This document shows, in pieces, positions 1-8,516 of a stretch of DNA of 64,000 nucleotides; the stretch's first letter is position 1; each line of letters opens with the position of its first letter. A program made the position numbers and the translations under genes. A model generated the notes under the pieces. The model made no database searches and was not told the DNA's origin. It worked only from the letters and a program-made list of their open reading frames with translations. The DNA is from Tabrizicola caldifontis (GTDB lineage Bacteria; Pseudomonadota; Alphaproteobacteria; Rhodobacterales; Rhodobacteraceae), in contig NZ_SIJH01000001.1 in NCBI RefSeq assembly GCF_004762095.1, forward strand, positions 269,209 to 333,208. Direction: 5' to 3'.

Positions 1-165
1 GTCCAGCGAGGCGATCTCGCCATGCGCATGGTCCGACCGCAGGAACACCGCCCAGAGCGCACCGGCAGGCACGATGTCAGAGACATAGCGGCCATTTCCT
101 GTCAGAAACCGCAGATCCTCGCGCCGCTTCAGGGGCTGGGCGAGACCGAACTTGAGCTGTTCCAT
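1..165 (-). CDS. Molybdopterin-binding dehydrogenase large subunit (CoxL/XdhB-like), 5' end only
   Basis: This is the N-terminal 55 codons of a gene that runs off the left edge of the window. The start is set by a strong Shine-Dalgarno GGAGG eight bases upstream of the ATG. The peptide contains KRREDLRFLTGNGRYVSDI, which matches the opening signature of large subunits of the CO dehydrogenase / xanthine dehydrogenase family (typically R-x-E-D-x-R-F-L-T-G-x-G-x-Y-x-D-D). In the family this subunit carries the molybdenum cofactor. Substrate cannot be told from the N-terminus, and whether FAD and Fe-S subunits follow lies outside the window. The modABC molybdate transporter near 45 kb would support such an enzyme. 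Confidence 0.8.
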   Translation of the reverse strand, partial: MEQLKFGLAQPLKRREDLRFLTGNGRYVSDIVPAGALWAVFLRSDHAHGEIASLD

Positions 166-248
166 GGGCAGGCACCTCCGCCCACATGCTTGAACGCCCG
201 ACCGGATTTGTCCAGCCGGGCGCCCGATTTTCCTGCAATTTCCGTTGG

Positions 249-1394
249 TCAGACTTTCAGCGACAGGACAGTGGCCATCTGCACGTCACCGAACCCGTTG
301 AACCGGGTGTTGGTGACGGTGGAATAGGAACCCATCCCCTGCCAAATGATGAAGTCGCCTTCCGCCAGATCAGCTGGCAGCGGGATCTCACCGGGCAGCC
401 GATCGACCGAATCGCAGGTCGGACCGAAGACGATGCGCGGAACCGGTTCGCCCTTGCGCTTGTCGCCTTCAGGCGACAGCACCTCGATCCGGTCGATCAC
501 GCCGATCATCGGCAGTTCGGTCAGCGAGCCATAGACACCGTCGTTCAGGAACACATGCGTCCCGTCGCGCAGCGCCTTGACGCGCGCGGCCAGCGCGTAG
601 GCATCGCCACACAGCGCCCGGCCAGGTTCGCAGACCAGAAGCGGGCGGTCGGTGCCGAACGCTTCGGTCGTGACCCGGTCGATCAGCCGGAAGGTTTCCT
701 CAAGCTGCGGCACGACAGCATTCAGCCTGTGGCTGGGAAAGCCGCCGCCGACATTCAGCCGGGCAATCGTCACGCCGGCCGCCCGCGCAATGTTGGCGCC
801 TTCGCGAATGTAGGCCTCCCAGGCGTGGGGGTCGGTGCATTGCGTGCCGGGGTGGAAGGTCAGCGAGGGGATGAACCCCGCCGCCGCCACTTCTTTCAGC
901 AGCTCCACCGCCAGTTCCACCGTGGCGCCGAACTTGGCCCCGAAGTTGTATGCCGCGCCCGCGACCGGCAACTTGTAGCGGACCGAGATTTCCGTGCCCT
1001 CGGTCGGGACCATCTCGATCAGCTTGGCCAGTTCTGATTTGGAATCAACGCTGTAGGACTTGACGCCACGTTCGACCGCATGGGCGATCTCGGCGCGCGA
1101 GCGCACCGGGTTGTTGTAATGGATCGCCGCGTCCGGGGCCAGGCGCCGGATCAGGTCGATCTCGAAGGGGCTGGCGCAGTCATAGCCGCGGATGCCGGCG
1201 GCGGCCAGATTCTCGATCATCGCCTCGCCGGGGTTGGACTTGACCGCATAGGTCACCATTCCCGGAAAGCCGTCGATGAAGCGGCGCGCCGCGGCCTGCG
1301 CGGCCGACGGCGCGAAGAACAGCACCGGGTTTTCCGGCTGCTGGGTGCGCAGATACTCAGTGGGGTTGGTCCAGATCGTCTTGGAGAGTCCCAT
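249..1394 (-). CDS. Ornithine (or lysine/ornithine) decarboxylase, PLP fold-type III
   Basis: Predicted pyridoxal-phosphate decarboxylase of 381 residues making putrescine (or cadaverine) for polyamine synthesis in the cytoplasm. Visible family motifs are the PLP lysine K52 in YAVKSN, HPGTQC in the barrel, the glycine-rich NVGGG, CEPGR near the phosphate site, and the C-terminal FGPTCDSVD, whose Cys327 corresponds to the catalytic cysteine of eukaryotic-type ODCs. The open frame continues upstream to 1748, but the ATG at 1394 is preceded by AAGGGA at good spacing and is where homology begins. An Lrp/AsnC gene is divergently transcribed. Alphaproteobacterial members can use both lysine and ornithine; sequence alone does not settle this. 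Confidence 0.88.
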   Translation of the reverse strand: MGLSKTIWTNPTEYLRTQQPENPVLFFAPSAAQAAARRFIDGFPGMVTYAVKSNPGEAMIENLAAAGIRGYDCASPFEIDLIRRLAPDAAIHYNNPVRSRAEIAHAVERGVKSYSVDSKSELAKLIEMVPTEGTEISVRYKLPVAGAAYNFGAKFGATVELAVELLKEVAAAGFIPSLTFHPGTQCTDPHAWEAYIREGANIARAAGVTIARLNVGGGFPSHRLNAVVPQLEETFRLIDRVTTEAFGTDRPLLVCEPGRALCGDAYALAARVKALRDGTHVFLNDGVYGSLTELPMIGVIDRIEVLSPEGDKRKGEPVPRIVFGPTCDSVDRLPGEIPLPADLAEGDFIIWQGMGSYSTVTNTRFNGFGDVQMATVLSLKV

Positions 1395-1560
1395 CGGCGT
1401 ATTTCCCTTTGCCAACAAGACGCTTCGCCCTTCCCATTGCAGCAGTGGGACCGGGCACCAGCGTGGTTTCAAGTGAACCAGGCCAGGTGCGTATGAGCCG
1501 CCCTTTTCCTGCAATCGAGGATGCCGCATATGGGTTACAATCTCACCGAACAAAACTGTA
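1395..1560 (-). promoter_or_regulatory. Structured 5' leader of the ornithine decarboxylase gene (speF-type leader candidate)
   Basis: The untranslated stretch ahead of the decarboxylase start contains two stem-loops: a nested hairpin at 1455-1490 (outer arms GCACC/GGTGC, inner arms TGGTT/AACCA, 7-base loop) and a second hairpin at 1432-1450 (arms TCCCA/TGGGA). A conserved alphaproteobacterial RNA motif, speF, is known upstream of ornithine decarboxylase genes. Position and folding fit that motif, but I matched neither its consensus nor covariation, so identity is inference. The leader is also open in the decarboxylase frame, so a leader peptide is possible. Confidence 0.4.
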
Positions 1561-1577
1561 TAAATGCGGCGAAACTT

Positions 1578-1590
1578 CGTTATAATGACG
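1578..1590. promoter_or_regulatory. Imperfect palindrome containing the -10 box of the Lrp gene
   Basis: CGTTATAATGACG is a 13-base palindrome with one mismatched pair. It contains TATAAT (1581-1586), a consensus -10 hexamer 22 bases upstream of the Lrp start codon; the matching -35 is weak. A second short inverted repeat, CGAA-AC-TTCG (1570-1579), abuts it. Lrp/AsnC proteins commonly repress their own promoter and control a divergent neighbour, so this is the most likely operator. Binding is inferred. Confidence 0.4.
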
Positions 1591-1608
1591 AAAACGACGG
1601 CAGATTGA

Positions 1609-2040
1609 ATGGACGAACTCGATCGCAATATCATCGCACTGCTGGGGGCCGACGCGCGCATGTCGGTGGCCACACTCTCGCGCCGGCTGAAGGTCGCGCG
1701 ATCGACCATCCAGGCCCGGCTGGAGCGGCTGGAGACCAGCGGGGTCATTGCAGGCTATACGCTGAAACTGGGGGAAGGCACGCGCGAGGAGCGGCTGCGA
1801 GCTTCTGTCCTCTTGACGATCGAGCCGCGCAGCCAGGCCGCCGTGCTGACCCGCCTCAAGTCCATCCCCGAGATCGAGCGGGTCTTCACCACCAGCGGAC
1901 GCTTCGACTTTCTCGTGCAGGTCGCCTGCCCCAACACCCAGGTACTGGATCAGGTCCTCGACCAGATCGGCGCAATGACCGGGGTCCGCGCATCCGAAAG
2001 CCTGATCCACCTGTCCACCAAGATCGACCGTGCGGTGTGA
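1609..2040 (+). CDS. Lrp/AsnC family transcriptional regulator
   Basis: Compact 143-residue regulator with the usual two-part layout: an N-terminal helix-turn-helix (opening MDELDRNIIALL, with VATLSRRLKVARSTIQARL as the DNA-binding region, about residues 1-50) and a C-terminal RAM/AsnC ligand-binding domain (about 65-140, including the segment RFDFLVQVAC). Length is typical of the family. It is divergent from the ornithine decarboxylase, so it probably senses an amino acid such as ornithine, lysine or arginine and controls that gene and itself; the ligand is inference. Confidence 0.9.
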   Translation: MDELDRNIIALLGADARMSVATLSRRLKVARSTIQARLERLETSGVIAGYTLKLGEGTREERLRASVLLTIEPRSQAAVLTRLKSIPEIERVFTTSGRFDFLVQVACPNTQVLDQVLDQIGAMTGVRASESLIHLSTKIDRAV

Positions 2041-2300
2041 GCCGCCAGGAACCGGGGAGGCCCGGTATTTTCGTGCGGATAGCTTGTCACCTCGTCCGGC
2101 ACGAACGCACCGAACAGCACTTGCCAATGCGAGTGCCGCTCGCTCCAGCCATTGATGGTATCAAGGCACATCGCAACCTTTCCGTCCTCGGCTTCAGCCA
2201 GGATCAGGGCGGGCCGCATCATCACCATGTCCATGTCGAGAAACAGGAACCGGTCCGCACCCGAAATTGCACCAGACCGGCCAGCTCTGCTTTCGTATCA
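2041..2300 (-). pseudogene. Remnant of a glycosyltransferase-like gene
   Basis: On the minus strand an open stretch reads GADRFLFLDMDMVMMRPA followed by about 55 further plausible residues. FLFLDMDM resembles the D-x-D nucleotide-sugar site of glycosyltransferases. The frame is closed by a TGA just upstream, while a neighbouring frame (CLDTKAELAGLVQ) reads sensibly into it, suggesting a frameshift. At its 3' side the frame runs into antisense of the Lrp gene, so the original end is lost. No complete gene can be assembled. The family assignment rests on one motif and is tentative. Confidence 0.4.
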
Positions 2301-2459
2301 AGGCATTGCGCATGGCGAGGGTAACAGCCAAGGCATGGGGAACGTAGCGCCCGGCACCGCCCCCTGCAATGACGTTCAGGGGCAGACGCCTCTTCAAATT
2401 ACCGCAGCATCAGCCGCAATCCGTACCCGCCCGGTCCACCCGATTGACCGTGGCGACAA

Positions 2460-3099
2460 TAGTTAGCCCCGCCTCGGGCGCATGGAAAAGCGTGGCGCCG
2501 GTTGGCCGGAATGGCCGTAAAGCGCGGCAAAGCGGCGGAAAGGGGCAGCCCGCGCGGCCGGGCAAGGCGCATGCCTGCCTCGCCGCACGTCACCGGAAAG
2601 AAGACCGGCCGGAAGGGCGTGCGGGTGAGTCCGCCCACCGGCCCGAACGCCCCTGACCAGATCGCCCGCAGAAACACCAGCCCCTTGCGGGTCGTCGTCA
2701 CCAGGCCGCCATCGCCCCGGAAACCGGCCATGGCCGGCAGTATGGCGACGAACGCCTTTCGATGGCGCAGAGGCGCCGGGCGCGTGACGGCAAATCGCAT
2801 GCAGACAAGGCCCGCGCGGATCGCCCGGTCGCGCGGATCGCTGGCGCCTGCATCTGCATCGTCAAGGGTCGCCTGTAACCGCCGGAATCCTTCCGCCGCC
2901 AGCGCCGTCAAAAGCCCCCGAACATCGCCGAAGTGGTGCGCGGGGACCGCACGGTTGACGCCGGCCCGCTTGGCCACCGAGCACGGCGAGAAGCTTTCGA
3001 GGTCAGCTCTGCCCCACCGGCAGCCATAAGCGCAGCCCGCAGAGCACCGTGATGATATCCCGCGCGGCAAGCTTGGGAAGGTTCGGAGGTGGCAGTCAT
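2460..3099 (-). pseudogene. Frameshifted TetR family regulator
   Basis: The N-terminal frame from the ATG at 3099 gives YHHGALRAALMAAGGAEL, a typical first helix of TetR repressors. It then turns into non-homologous residues, while a second frame carries the matching DNA-recognition part SVAKRAGVNRAVPAHHF and the next helices (GLLTALAAEGFRRLQATL). A frameshift near 2990-3010 is therefore required. The C-terminal ligand domain also reads poorly after about residue 120. The locus appears inactivated. It faces away from valS and may once have regulated a neighbour that is now lost. Confidence 0.65.
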
Positions 3100-3304
3100 T
3101 CCGTGCTGGTAAAAGCCGTCTGCCGCCGCGTCACAGGAAGGCTGGCAGCAACAAGTGGCTGACGGGGAGGCCTCGGAAGGGGCATCCGGCAGATGCCCCC
3201 TTGACCTCAGCGGTCGGGTGCAGCCCCGCCCCGGTCAACCGCCCTTGTGTCTTTCCCTTCGGCGCGGGGCACGCTAGAACCCGCGCGGATCAGGGGGAAC
3301 GCGC

Positions 3305-6300
3305 ATGCCGATGGAAAAGACCTTCAACGCCGCCGAGGCCGAAGCCCGTATCTCGAAACTCTGGCTCGATGCCGGCGCCTTCCGCGCGGGGGCCAATGCG
3401 AAACCCGGCGCGCCCGCGTTTTCCGTCATGATCCCGCCGCCGAACGTGACCGGCTCGTTGCACATGGGCCATGCGTTCAACAACACCCTGCAGGACATCC
3501 TGACCCGCTGGCACCGTATGCGCGGGTTCGACACGCTCTGGCAGCCGGGGACCGACCATGCCGGCATCGCAACCCAGATGGTCACCGAGCGCGAAATGGC
3601 CGCGAACGGCGAACCAACCCGCCGCGAGATGGGACGCGAGAAATTCGTTGCAAGGGTCTGGGAACAGAAGAAGAAATCTCGCGGGACCATCATCGGTCAG
3701 TTGCAGCGTCTGGGCTGTTCCTGCGACTGGGATCGCGAAGCCTTCACCATGTCAGGCGCCCCCGGCGCGCCTGAGGGCGAGGAAGGCAACTTCCACGATG
3801 CCGTCATCAAGGTGTTCGTGGACATGTATCGCAAGGGCCTGATCTACCGCGGCAAGCGGCTGGTGAACTGGGATCCGCATTTCGAGACGGCGATTTCCGA
3901 TCTCGAGGTCGAGAACATCGAGGTGCCCGGCCACATGTGGCACTTCAAGTACCCGCTGGCCGGGGGCGAAACCTATGAATATGTCGAGAAGGACGCCGAA
4001 GGCAACGTGACCTTCCGTGAGGTCCGGGATTACATTTCCATCGCGACCACCCGGCCGGAAACGATGCTTGGTGATGGCGCGGTTGCGGTTCACCCATCGG
4101 ATGAACGCTATGCGCCAATTATCGGTAAGTTCTGTGAAATTCCTGTCGGTCCGAAGGAACATCGCCGCCTGATCCCCATCATCGCCGACGAATACCCCGA
4201 CCCCACCTTCGGGTCAGGCGCCGTAAAGATCACCGGCGCGCACGATTTCAACGACTATGCCGTGGCAAGGCGCGCGGGCATCCCCTGCTACCGACTGATG
4301 GACACCCGCGCCCGGATGCGCGACGACGGCATGCCCTATGCCGAGGCGGCCGCCATCGCCATGGCCGTCGCCAGGGGCGAGACCACCCTGACCGAAGCGG
4401 AAGTTGACACAATCAACCTTGTCCCCGACGACCTCCGCGGCCTTGACCGGTATGAGGCCCGCAAGCGCTTGGTCGAACAGATCACGGCCGAGGGCCTTGC
4501 CGTCACCGTGGTGAGGAAGAGCATCGACAAGGAAACCGGCGCCGAACACCTGGAGCGGGTGCCCTATGTGGAGTCCAAACCGATCATGCAGCCCTTCGGC
4601 GACCGCTCGAAGGTGGTGATCGAGCCCATGCTGACCGACCAGTGGTTTGTCGATACCGCGCAGATCGTCGGGCCCGCGCTGGATGCGGTGCGGACGGGCC
4701 GGACCAAGATCATCCCGCAAAGCGGCGAAAAGACCTATTACCACTGGCTGGAGAACATCGAGCCGTGGTGCATTTCGCGCCAGCTCTGGTGGGGTCACCA
4801 GATCCCGGTCTGGTACGGGCTCGACCTTGCCGCCCCGGATTTTGCCGACGACGAAGGCGACGGCGCGCTCGACCCGGTCGAGATGCTGCGCCTGCTGGGC
4901 GATGGCGGCTATGTCACGCGCGACGCACGCTTCCATTGCGCCGCCGACTTCGCCGGGGTCGCGGAACGCTTCCGCGACGACCTTGCCGCCCTGCCGGTGC
5001 CGCTGAATGCCGCCCGCGTCGTGGAAGTCGCCGACCGCGCCGCCGCGGTGGACATGCTGGCCGCCGCGCTTGCCGAATACGAGACGACGCAGGATCCGAC
5101 CCGGCTGATCTATCCCGTGTGGCGCGACCCGGACGTGCTGGACACCTGGTTTTCTTCGGGCCTCTGGCCGATCGGCACGCTGGGCTGGCCGGAAGACACG
5201 CCGGAGCTGAAGAAATACTTCCCCACCTCGGTCCTGGTGACGGGCCAGGACATCCTGTTCTTCTGGGTCGCCCGGATGATGATGATGCAGCTTGCGGTGG
5301 TGAACGACATCCCGTTCCGCACCGTCTATCTGCATGGCCTTGTCCGCGACGCCAAGGGCAAGAAGATGTCGAAGTCGCTGGGCAACGTCATCGACCCGCT
5401 CGAGATCATCGACGAATACGGCGCCGACGCACTGCGGTTCGCCAATGCGGCGATGGCCAGCCTTGGGGGCGTGCTGAAGCTCGATACCCAGCGCATCGCC
5501 GGCTACCGCAACTTCGGCACCAAGCTCTGGAACGCCTGCCGCTTTGCCGAGATGAACGGGGTCTGGGAAGGCCACGAGACCGGCCCCGCTCCGCAACCGA
5601 AGGCCACCGCCAACCGCTGGATCATCGGCGAAACCGCCCGCACCCTGACCGAGGTGAACGAGGCGCTGGAAAACTTCCGCTTCGACCAGGCGGCGGACGC
5701 GCTTTACAAGTTCGTCTGGGGCAAGGTCTGCGACTGGTACGTCGAATTCGCGAAGCCGCTGTTCGACGGTCCTGATGCCGCCGAAACCCGTGCCACCATG
5801 GCCTGGGTGCTGGACCAGTCGATGATCCTGCTGCACCCCTTCATGCCCTTCATCACCGAAGAGCTCTGGGGCACCACCGGCAAACGGGAGAAACTCCTTG
5901 TCCACACCGATTGGCCGGACCTTCCCGTAACCCTGATCGACCGCGACGCCGAACGCGAAATGACCTTCGTAACCACGCTGATCGACGACATCCGCTCGGC
6001 CCGGGCGCAGGTGCATGTGCCGGTGGGACTGAAGGCCGATCTCGTGGCCACTTCGCTGACCGACGAGGCGCGGGCCGCCTTCCAGCGGAACGAGGCGCTG
6101 ATCAAGCGCCTCGCCCGTGTGGACAGCATCACAGAGGGCGCAGCGCCGAAGGGGTCGATCGCCGTGACGGCGGAAGGCGCGGCCTTCGCCATTCCGCTGG
6201 AAGGCCTTATCGACATCACCGAAGAAAAATCCCGCCTGCAGAAGGCGCTGGACAAGCTGACAAAGGAAATCGCCGGGCTGAAGGGCAGGCTCGACAACCC

Positions 6301-6421
6301 GAACTTCGTCAAGTCCGCCCCCGAGGACGTGGTGATGGAGGCACAGGCGAACCTCGAGGCCCGGCAAGACGAAGCCCGGAAGATCACTGAAGCGCTGAAA
6401 CGGCTCGCTGACCTGTCCTGA
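3305..6421 (+). CDS. valS: Valyl-tRNA synthetase
   Basis: Class Ia aminoacyl-tRNA synthetase of 1038 residues that charges tRNA-Val. The HIGH signature is HMGH at residues 53-56 within [14 protein letters not shown], and the KMSKS signature is KKMSKSLGN at about 686. Between them lies the editing domain ([17 protein letters not shown]). The C-terminus ends in a coiled-coil arm ([20 protein letters not shown]) that grips the tRNA. Length is a little above the bacterial norm because of an internal insertion common in alphaproteobacteria. GGGGGAA six bases upstream supports the ATG at 3305 over the in-frame ATG two codons later. Tandem hairpins follow the stop codon. Confidence 0.98.
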   Translation: MPMEKTFNAAEAEARISKLWLDAGAFRAGANAKPGAPAFSVMIPPPNVTGSLHMGHAFNNTLQDILTRWHRMRGFDTLWQPGTDHAGIATQMVTEREMAANGEPTRREMGREKFVARVWEQKKKSRGTIIGQLQRLGCSCDWDREAFTMSGAPGAPEGEEGNFHDAVIKVFVDMYRKGLIYRGKRLVNWDPHFETAISDLEVENIEVPGHMWHFKYPLAGGETYEYVEKDAEGNVTFREVRDYISIATTRPETMLGDGAVAVHPSDERYAPIIGKFCEIPVGPKEHRRLIPIIADEYPDPTFGSGAVKITGAHDFNDYAVARRAGIPCYRLMDTRARMRDDGMPYAEAAAIAMAVARGETTLTEAEVDTINLVPDDLRGLDRYEARKRLVEQITAEGLAVTVVRKSIDKETGAEHLERVPYVESKPIMQPFGDRSKVVIEPMLTDQWFVDTAQIVGPALDAVRTGRTKIIPQSGEKTYYHWLENIEPWCISRQLWWGHQIPVWYGLDLAAPDFADDEGDGALDPVEMLRLLGDGGYVTRDARFHCAADFAGVAERFRDDLAALPVPLNAARVVEVADRAAAVDMLAAALAEYETTQDPTRLIYPVWRDPDVLDTWFSSGLWPIGTLGWPEDTPELKKYFPTSVLVTGQDILFFWVARMMMMQLAVVNDIPFRTVYLHGLVRDAKGKKMSKSLGNVIDPLEIIDEYGADALRFANAAMASLGGVLKLDTQRIAGYRNFGTKLWNACRFAEMNGVWEGHETGPAPQPKATANRWIIGETARTLTEVNEALENFRFDQAADALYKFVWGKVCDWYVEFAKPLFDGPDAAETRATMAWVLDQSMILLHPFMPFITEELWGTTGKREKLLVHTDWPDLPVTLIDRDAEREMTFVTTLIDDIRSARAQVHVPVGLKADLVATSLTDEARAAFQRNEALIKRLARVDSITEGAAPKGSIAVTAEGAAFAIPLEGLIDITEEKSRLQKALDKLTKEIAGLKGRLDNPNFVKSAPEDVVMEAQANLEARQDEARKITEALKRLADLS

Positions 6422-6456
6422 TCTTCCTCTCTGGAAAAATATCCTGCGGGGGGTGA

Positions 6457-6499
6457 GCCCCGGACTTGCTCCGGGGCAAAGGGGGCGCAAAGCCCCCTT
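6457..6499 (+). terminator. Tandem hairpin terminator after valS
   Basis: Two perfect 8-bp stems lie side by side: GCCCCGGA-CTTGC-TCCGGGGC (6457-6477) and AAGGGGGC-GCAAA-GCCCCCTT (6479-6499). There is only a short T run afterwards (TTGTCTG). They sit 36 bases after the valS stop and before the DUF1992 gene. The stretch just upstream (about 6423-6455) belongs to a repeat also found near 50.54 kb. Confidence 0.65.
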
Positions 6500-6547
6500 G
6501 TCTGCAGCATCAGCCGGACGCATCTTCAGGTAGAAAGACGTGCAGTC

Positions 6548-6877
6548 ATGTCCTGGCTCTCTCGCCTGGCCGAACGCCAGATCCAGAAGGCCCGCTTGCA
6601 GGGCCAGCTTCGGAACCTCGAAGGCGAAGGCAAGCCGCTGCCCGACCGGCCGGGCGATGTCTACGTCTCGCCTGGCGACGCGGCGGGCTTCCGCATCATG
6701 GCACAGACCGGCGTCCTGCCCGAGGAGATCGTGCTGAAGAAGCACGTCGCCGCCCAGCGCGCACTGCTGGCAGGACTGACCGACGAAACAGCGCGCAAGG
6801 CTTCAATGGCAGAGCTTGCCCGGCTGGAGATGTTGCAAGCAATCGCGGAAGAGTCGCGACGGAAGTTCCTGCGCTGA
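6548..6877 (+). CDS. DUF1992 (DnaJ-homologue C28-type) domain protein
   Basis: A 109-residue protein with the conserved core of the DUF1992 family: an N-terminal helix LAERQIQKARLQGQLRNL followed by EGEGKPLPDRP, where other members have F-D-N-L-P-G-x-G-K-P-L. The rest is helical. The family is named for DNAJC28 but this protein has no J domain, and its bacterial function is unknown. It follows the valS terminator and precedes an aminotransferase by 40 bases, so it may be the first gene of a short operon. Confidence 0.75.
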   Translation: MSWLSRLAERQIQKARLQGQLRNLEGEGKPLPDRPGDVYVSPGDAAGFRIMAQTGVLPEEIVLKKHVAAQRALLAGLTDETARKASMAELARLEMLQAIAEESRRKFLR

Positions 6878-6917
6878 GGCTTGCGCGCGGCACCCGAGCC
6901 GTGTCAGCCTCTGCGCC

Positions 6918-8018
6918 ATGAACCGCTTTCTCACCCCCCATGCCGCCGCCCTGCCCTCTACCGTCCCCTTCACCGGTCCCGAGGCGCTGGAGCGGCGAAG
7001 CGGCATCTCCTTCCGCGCGCGGCTTGGGGCGAACGAGAGCCTCTTCGGCCCTTCGCCCCGGGCCGTCGCGGCAATGCAGGCAGCGGCGCGCGACGCCTGG
7101 ATGTATGGCGATCCTGAAAACCACGATCTGAAACAGGCTATTGCCGCGCATCACGGCATTACGCCCGCGCACGTTGCCGTCGGCCCCGGCATCGACGGCC
7201 TGCTGGGCCTGATCTGCCGTCTTACGCTGGCCCCGGGCACTGCGGTCGTGACCAGCCTTGGCGCCTATCCCACCTTCAACTTCCATGTCGCTGGCTACGG
7301 CGGGGTGCTGACGCGCGTGCCCTACCGGGGCGATCATGAAGATCCAGATGCCCTGCTGACTGCCGCCCGGTCCACTGCGGCGCGGCTGATCTATCTGGCC
7401 AACCCGGACAATCCGATGGGCAGCCACCACCCCGCCGCCGTGATCGAGGACATGGTGGCGAACCTGCCCGGACACAGCCTTCTGATCCTGGACGAGGCCT
7501 ATGCCGACCTCGCCCCGCCCGGCAGCGTGCCCGCCATCCCGGCAGATCATCCGCAGGTGATCCGGCTGCGCACGTTTTCAAAAGGTTATGGCTTGGCGGG
7601 CGCGCGGGTCGGCTATGCGATCACCAGTCCCGGCCTGGCTTTGGCCTTCGACAAGGTGCGCGACCATTTCGGGATAAGCCGGATCAGCCAGGCCGGCGCG
7701 CTTGCCGCGCTGGCCGACCAGGATTGGCTGCGCAGCGTTCAGGAAAGGACATTGGCCGCCCGCGCCCGCCTGTCGGCCATTGCCTGCGACAACGGGCTTG
7801 TGCCCCTGCCCTCGGCCACCAATTTCGTCACCATCGACTGCGGCCGCGACGGCGACTTTGCCCGTCGGGTGCTGGCCGAGCTTGGGGCGCTTGGCGTCTT
7901 CATCCGAATGCCGGGCGTGGCCCCGCTTGACCGCTGCATCCGCATCAGCCTGGGCGACGAACCGGCGCTGGATATGCTTGCCGAAACCCTGCCCCTGGCC
8001 CTGAAGGCCGCGGGCTGA
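6918..8018 (+). CDS. PLP-dependent aminotransferase, class I/II (HisC-like)
   Basis: Aminotransferase of 366 residues in the histidinol-phosphate/aromatic branch of fold type I. Visible features are ARLGANESLFGPSP near the N-terminus, YLANPDNPMG (substrate and PLP contacts), LILDEAYADL with the aspartate that bonds the PLP nitrogen, and TFSKGYGLAGARVGY with the PLP-binding lysine. It is not next to other his genes, so a role in histidine synthesis is not assured; an aromatic or general transaminase is equally possible. No strong Shine-Dalgarno is seen before the ATG. Its stop abuts, without a gap, the stop of the convergent DUF4177 gene. Confidence 0.85.
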   Translation: MNRFLTPHAAALPSTVPFTGPEALERRSGISFRARLGANESLFGPSPRAVAAMQAAARDAWMYGDPENHDLKQAIAAHHGITPAHVAVGPGIDGLLGLICRLTLAPGTAVVTSLGAYPTFNFHVAGYGGVLTRVPYRGDHEDPDALLTAARSTAARLIYLANPDNPMGSHHPAAVIEDMVANLPGHSLLILDEAYADLAPPGSVPAIPADHPQVIRLRTFSKGYGLAGARVGYAITSPGLALAFDKVRDHFGISRISQAGALAALADQDWLRSVQERTLAARARLSAIACDNGLVPLPSATNFVTIDCGRDGDFARRVLAELGALGVFIRMPGVAPLDRCIRISLGDEPALDMLAETLPLALKAAG

Positions 8019-8405
8019 TCACTCGGCAGCCAGGCCGGATTTCGCAGGACCGACGGCCGGAGCAGCGCCAGGCAGCGGCGCCTCGGCCGGGCCCAGACGG
8101 GGCGGCGCGGCAGGCGGCTGCTCTGCGGTCAGGCGCAGCGGCGCAAGCGGGCCCGGCTCGGTTGCCAGACCGGCCGACACGCGCCGGAAGACCAGCACAT
8201 TCTGGAAGGTGGTCTTTGTCCCGGTCAGACCTACCCGCTCTTCGCAGGGCAGCGCGTCGGCGCGCACATAGTCCCACCCCTCTGCCCCCATCTCGTTCAT
8301 CAGCCGGGTCAGCGCATGGGCAAAGCGTTCTTCGGTGCTTTTCAGCCCGCGCGCCTTTTCGCCCCGTTTCGGCGCCGGTATGACCTTGTACTCGTAACGT
8401 TGCAT
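8019..8405 (-). CDS. DUF4177-like small protein
   Basis: A 128-residue protein whose first 75 residues (MQRYEYKVIPAPKRG; LMNEMGAEGWDYVRADALPC; FQNVLVFRR) look like the DUF4177 family, a small fold with the pattern M-x-x-Y-E-Y-K-V...G-W-E. The remainder is proline- and alanine-rich, probably disordered. There is no signal peptide. It is convergent with the aminotransferase with no intergenic base. Function is unknown. Confidence 0.7.
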   Translation of the reverse strand: MQRYEYKVIPAPKRGEKARGLKSTEERFAHALTRLMNEMGAEGWDYVRADALPCEERVGLTGTKTTFQNVLVFRRVSAGLATEPGPLAPLRLTAEQPPAAPPRLGPAEAPLPGAAPAVGPAKSGLAAE

Positions 8406-8516
8406 CGGCTTTCTCCCGCCTCTGTCGCGGAAGTGATACGGGATTGCTCCCCGTCCCGCAAACCGCGACGGCCATCTTTCCCGCCTGACCGCGCCCTGTG
8501 GGCAACAGCCCGCCGG

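Noticed and set aside
3100..3304. Promoter of valS near GCTAGAAC
   Set aside because: A plausible -10 exists but no -35 at acceptable spacing.
4214..6745. Very long open frame antisense to valS (about 840 codons)
   Set aside because: High-GC DNA produces long antisense frames; the translation is Arg/Gly/His-rich with no homology, and valS on the other strand is certain.
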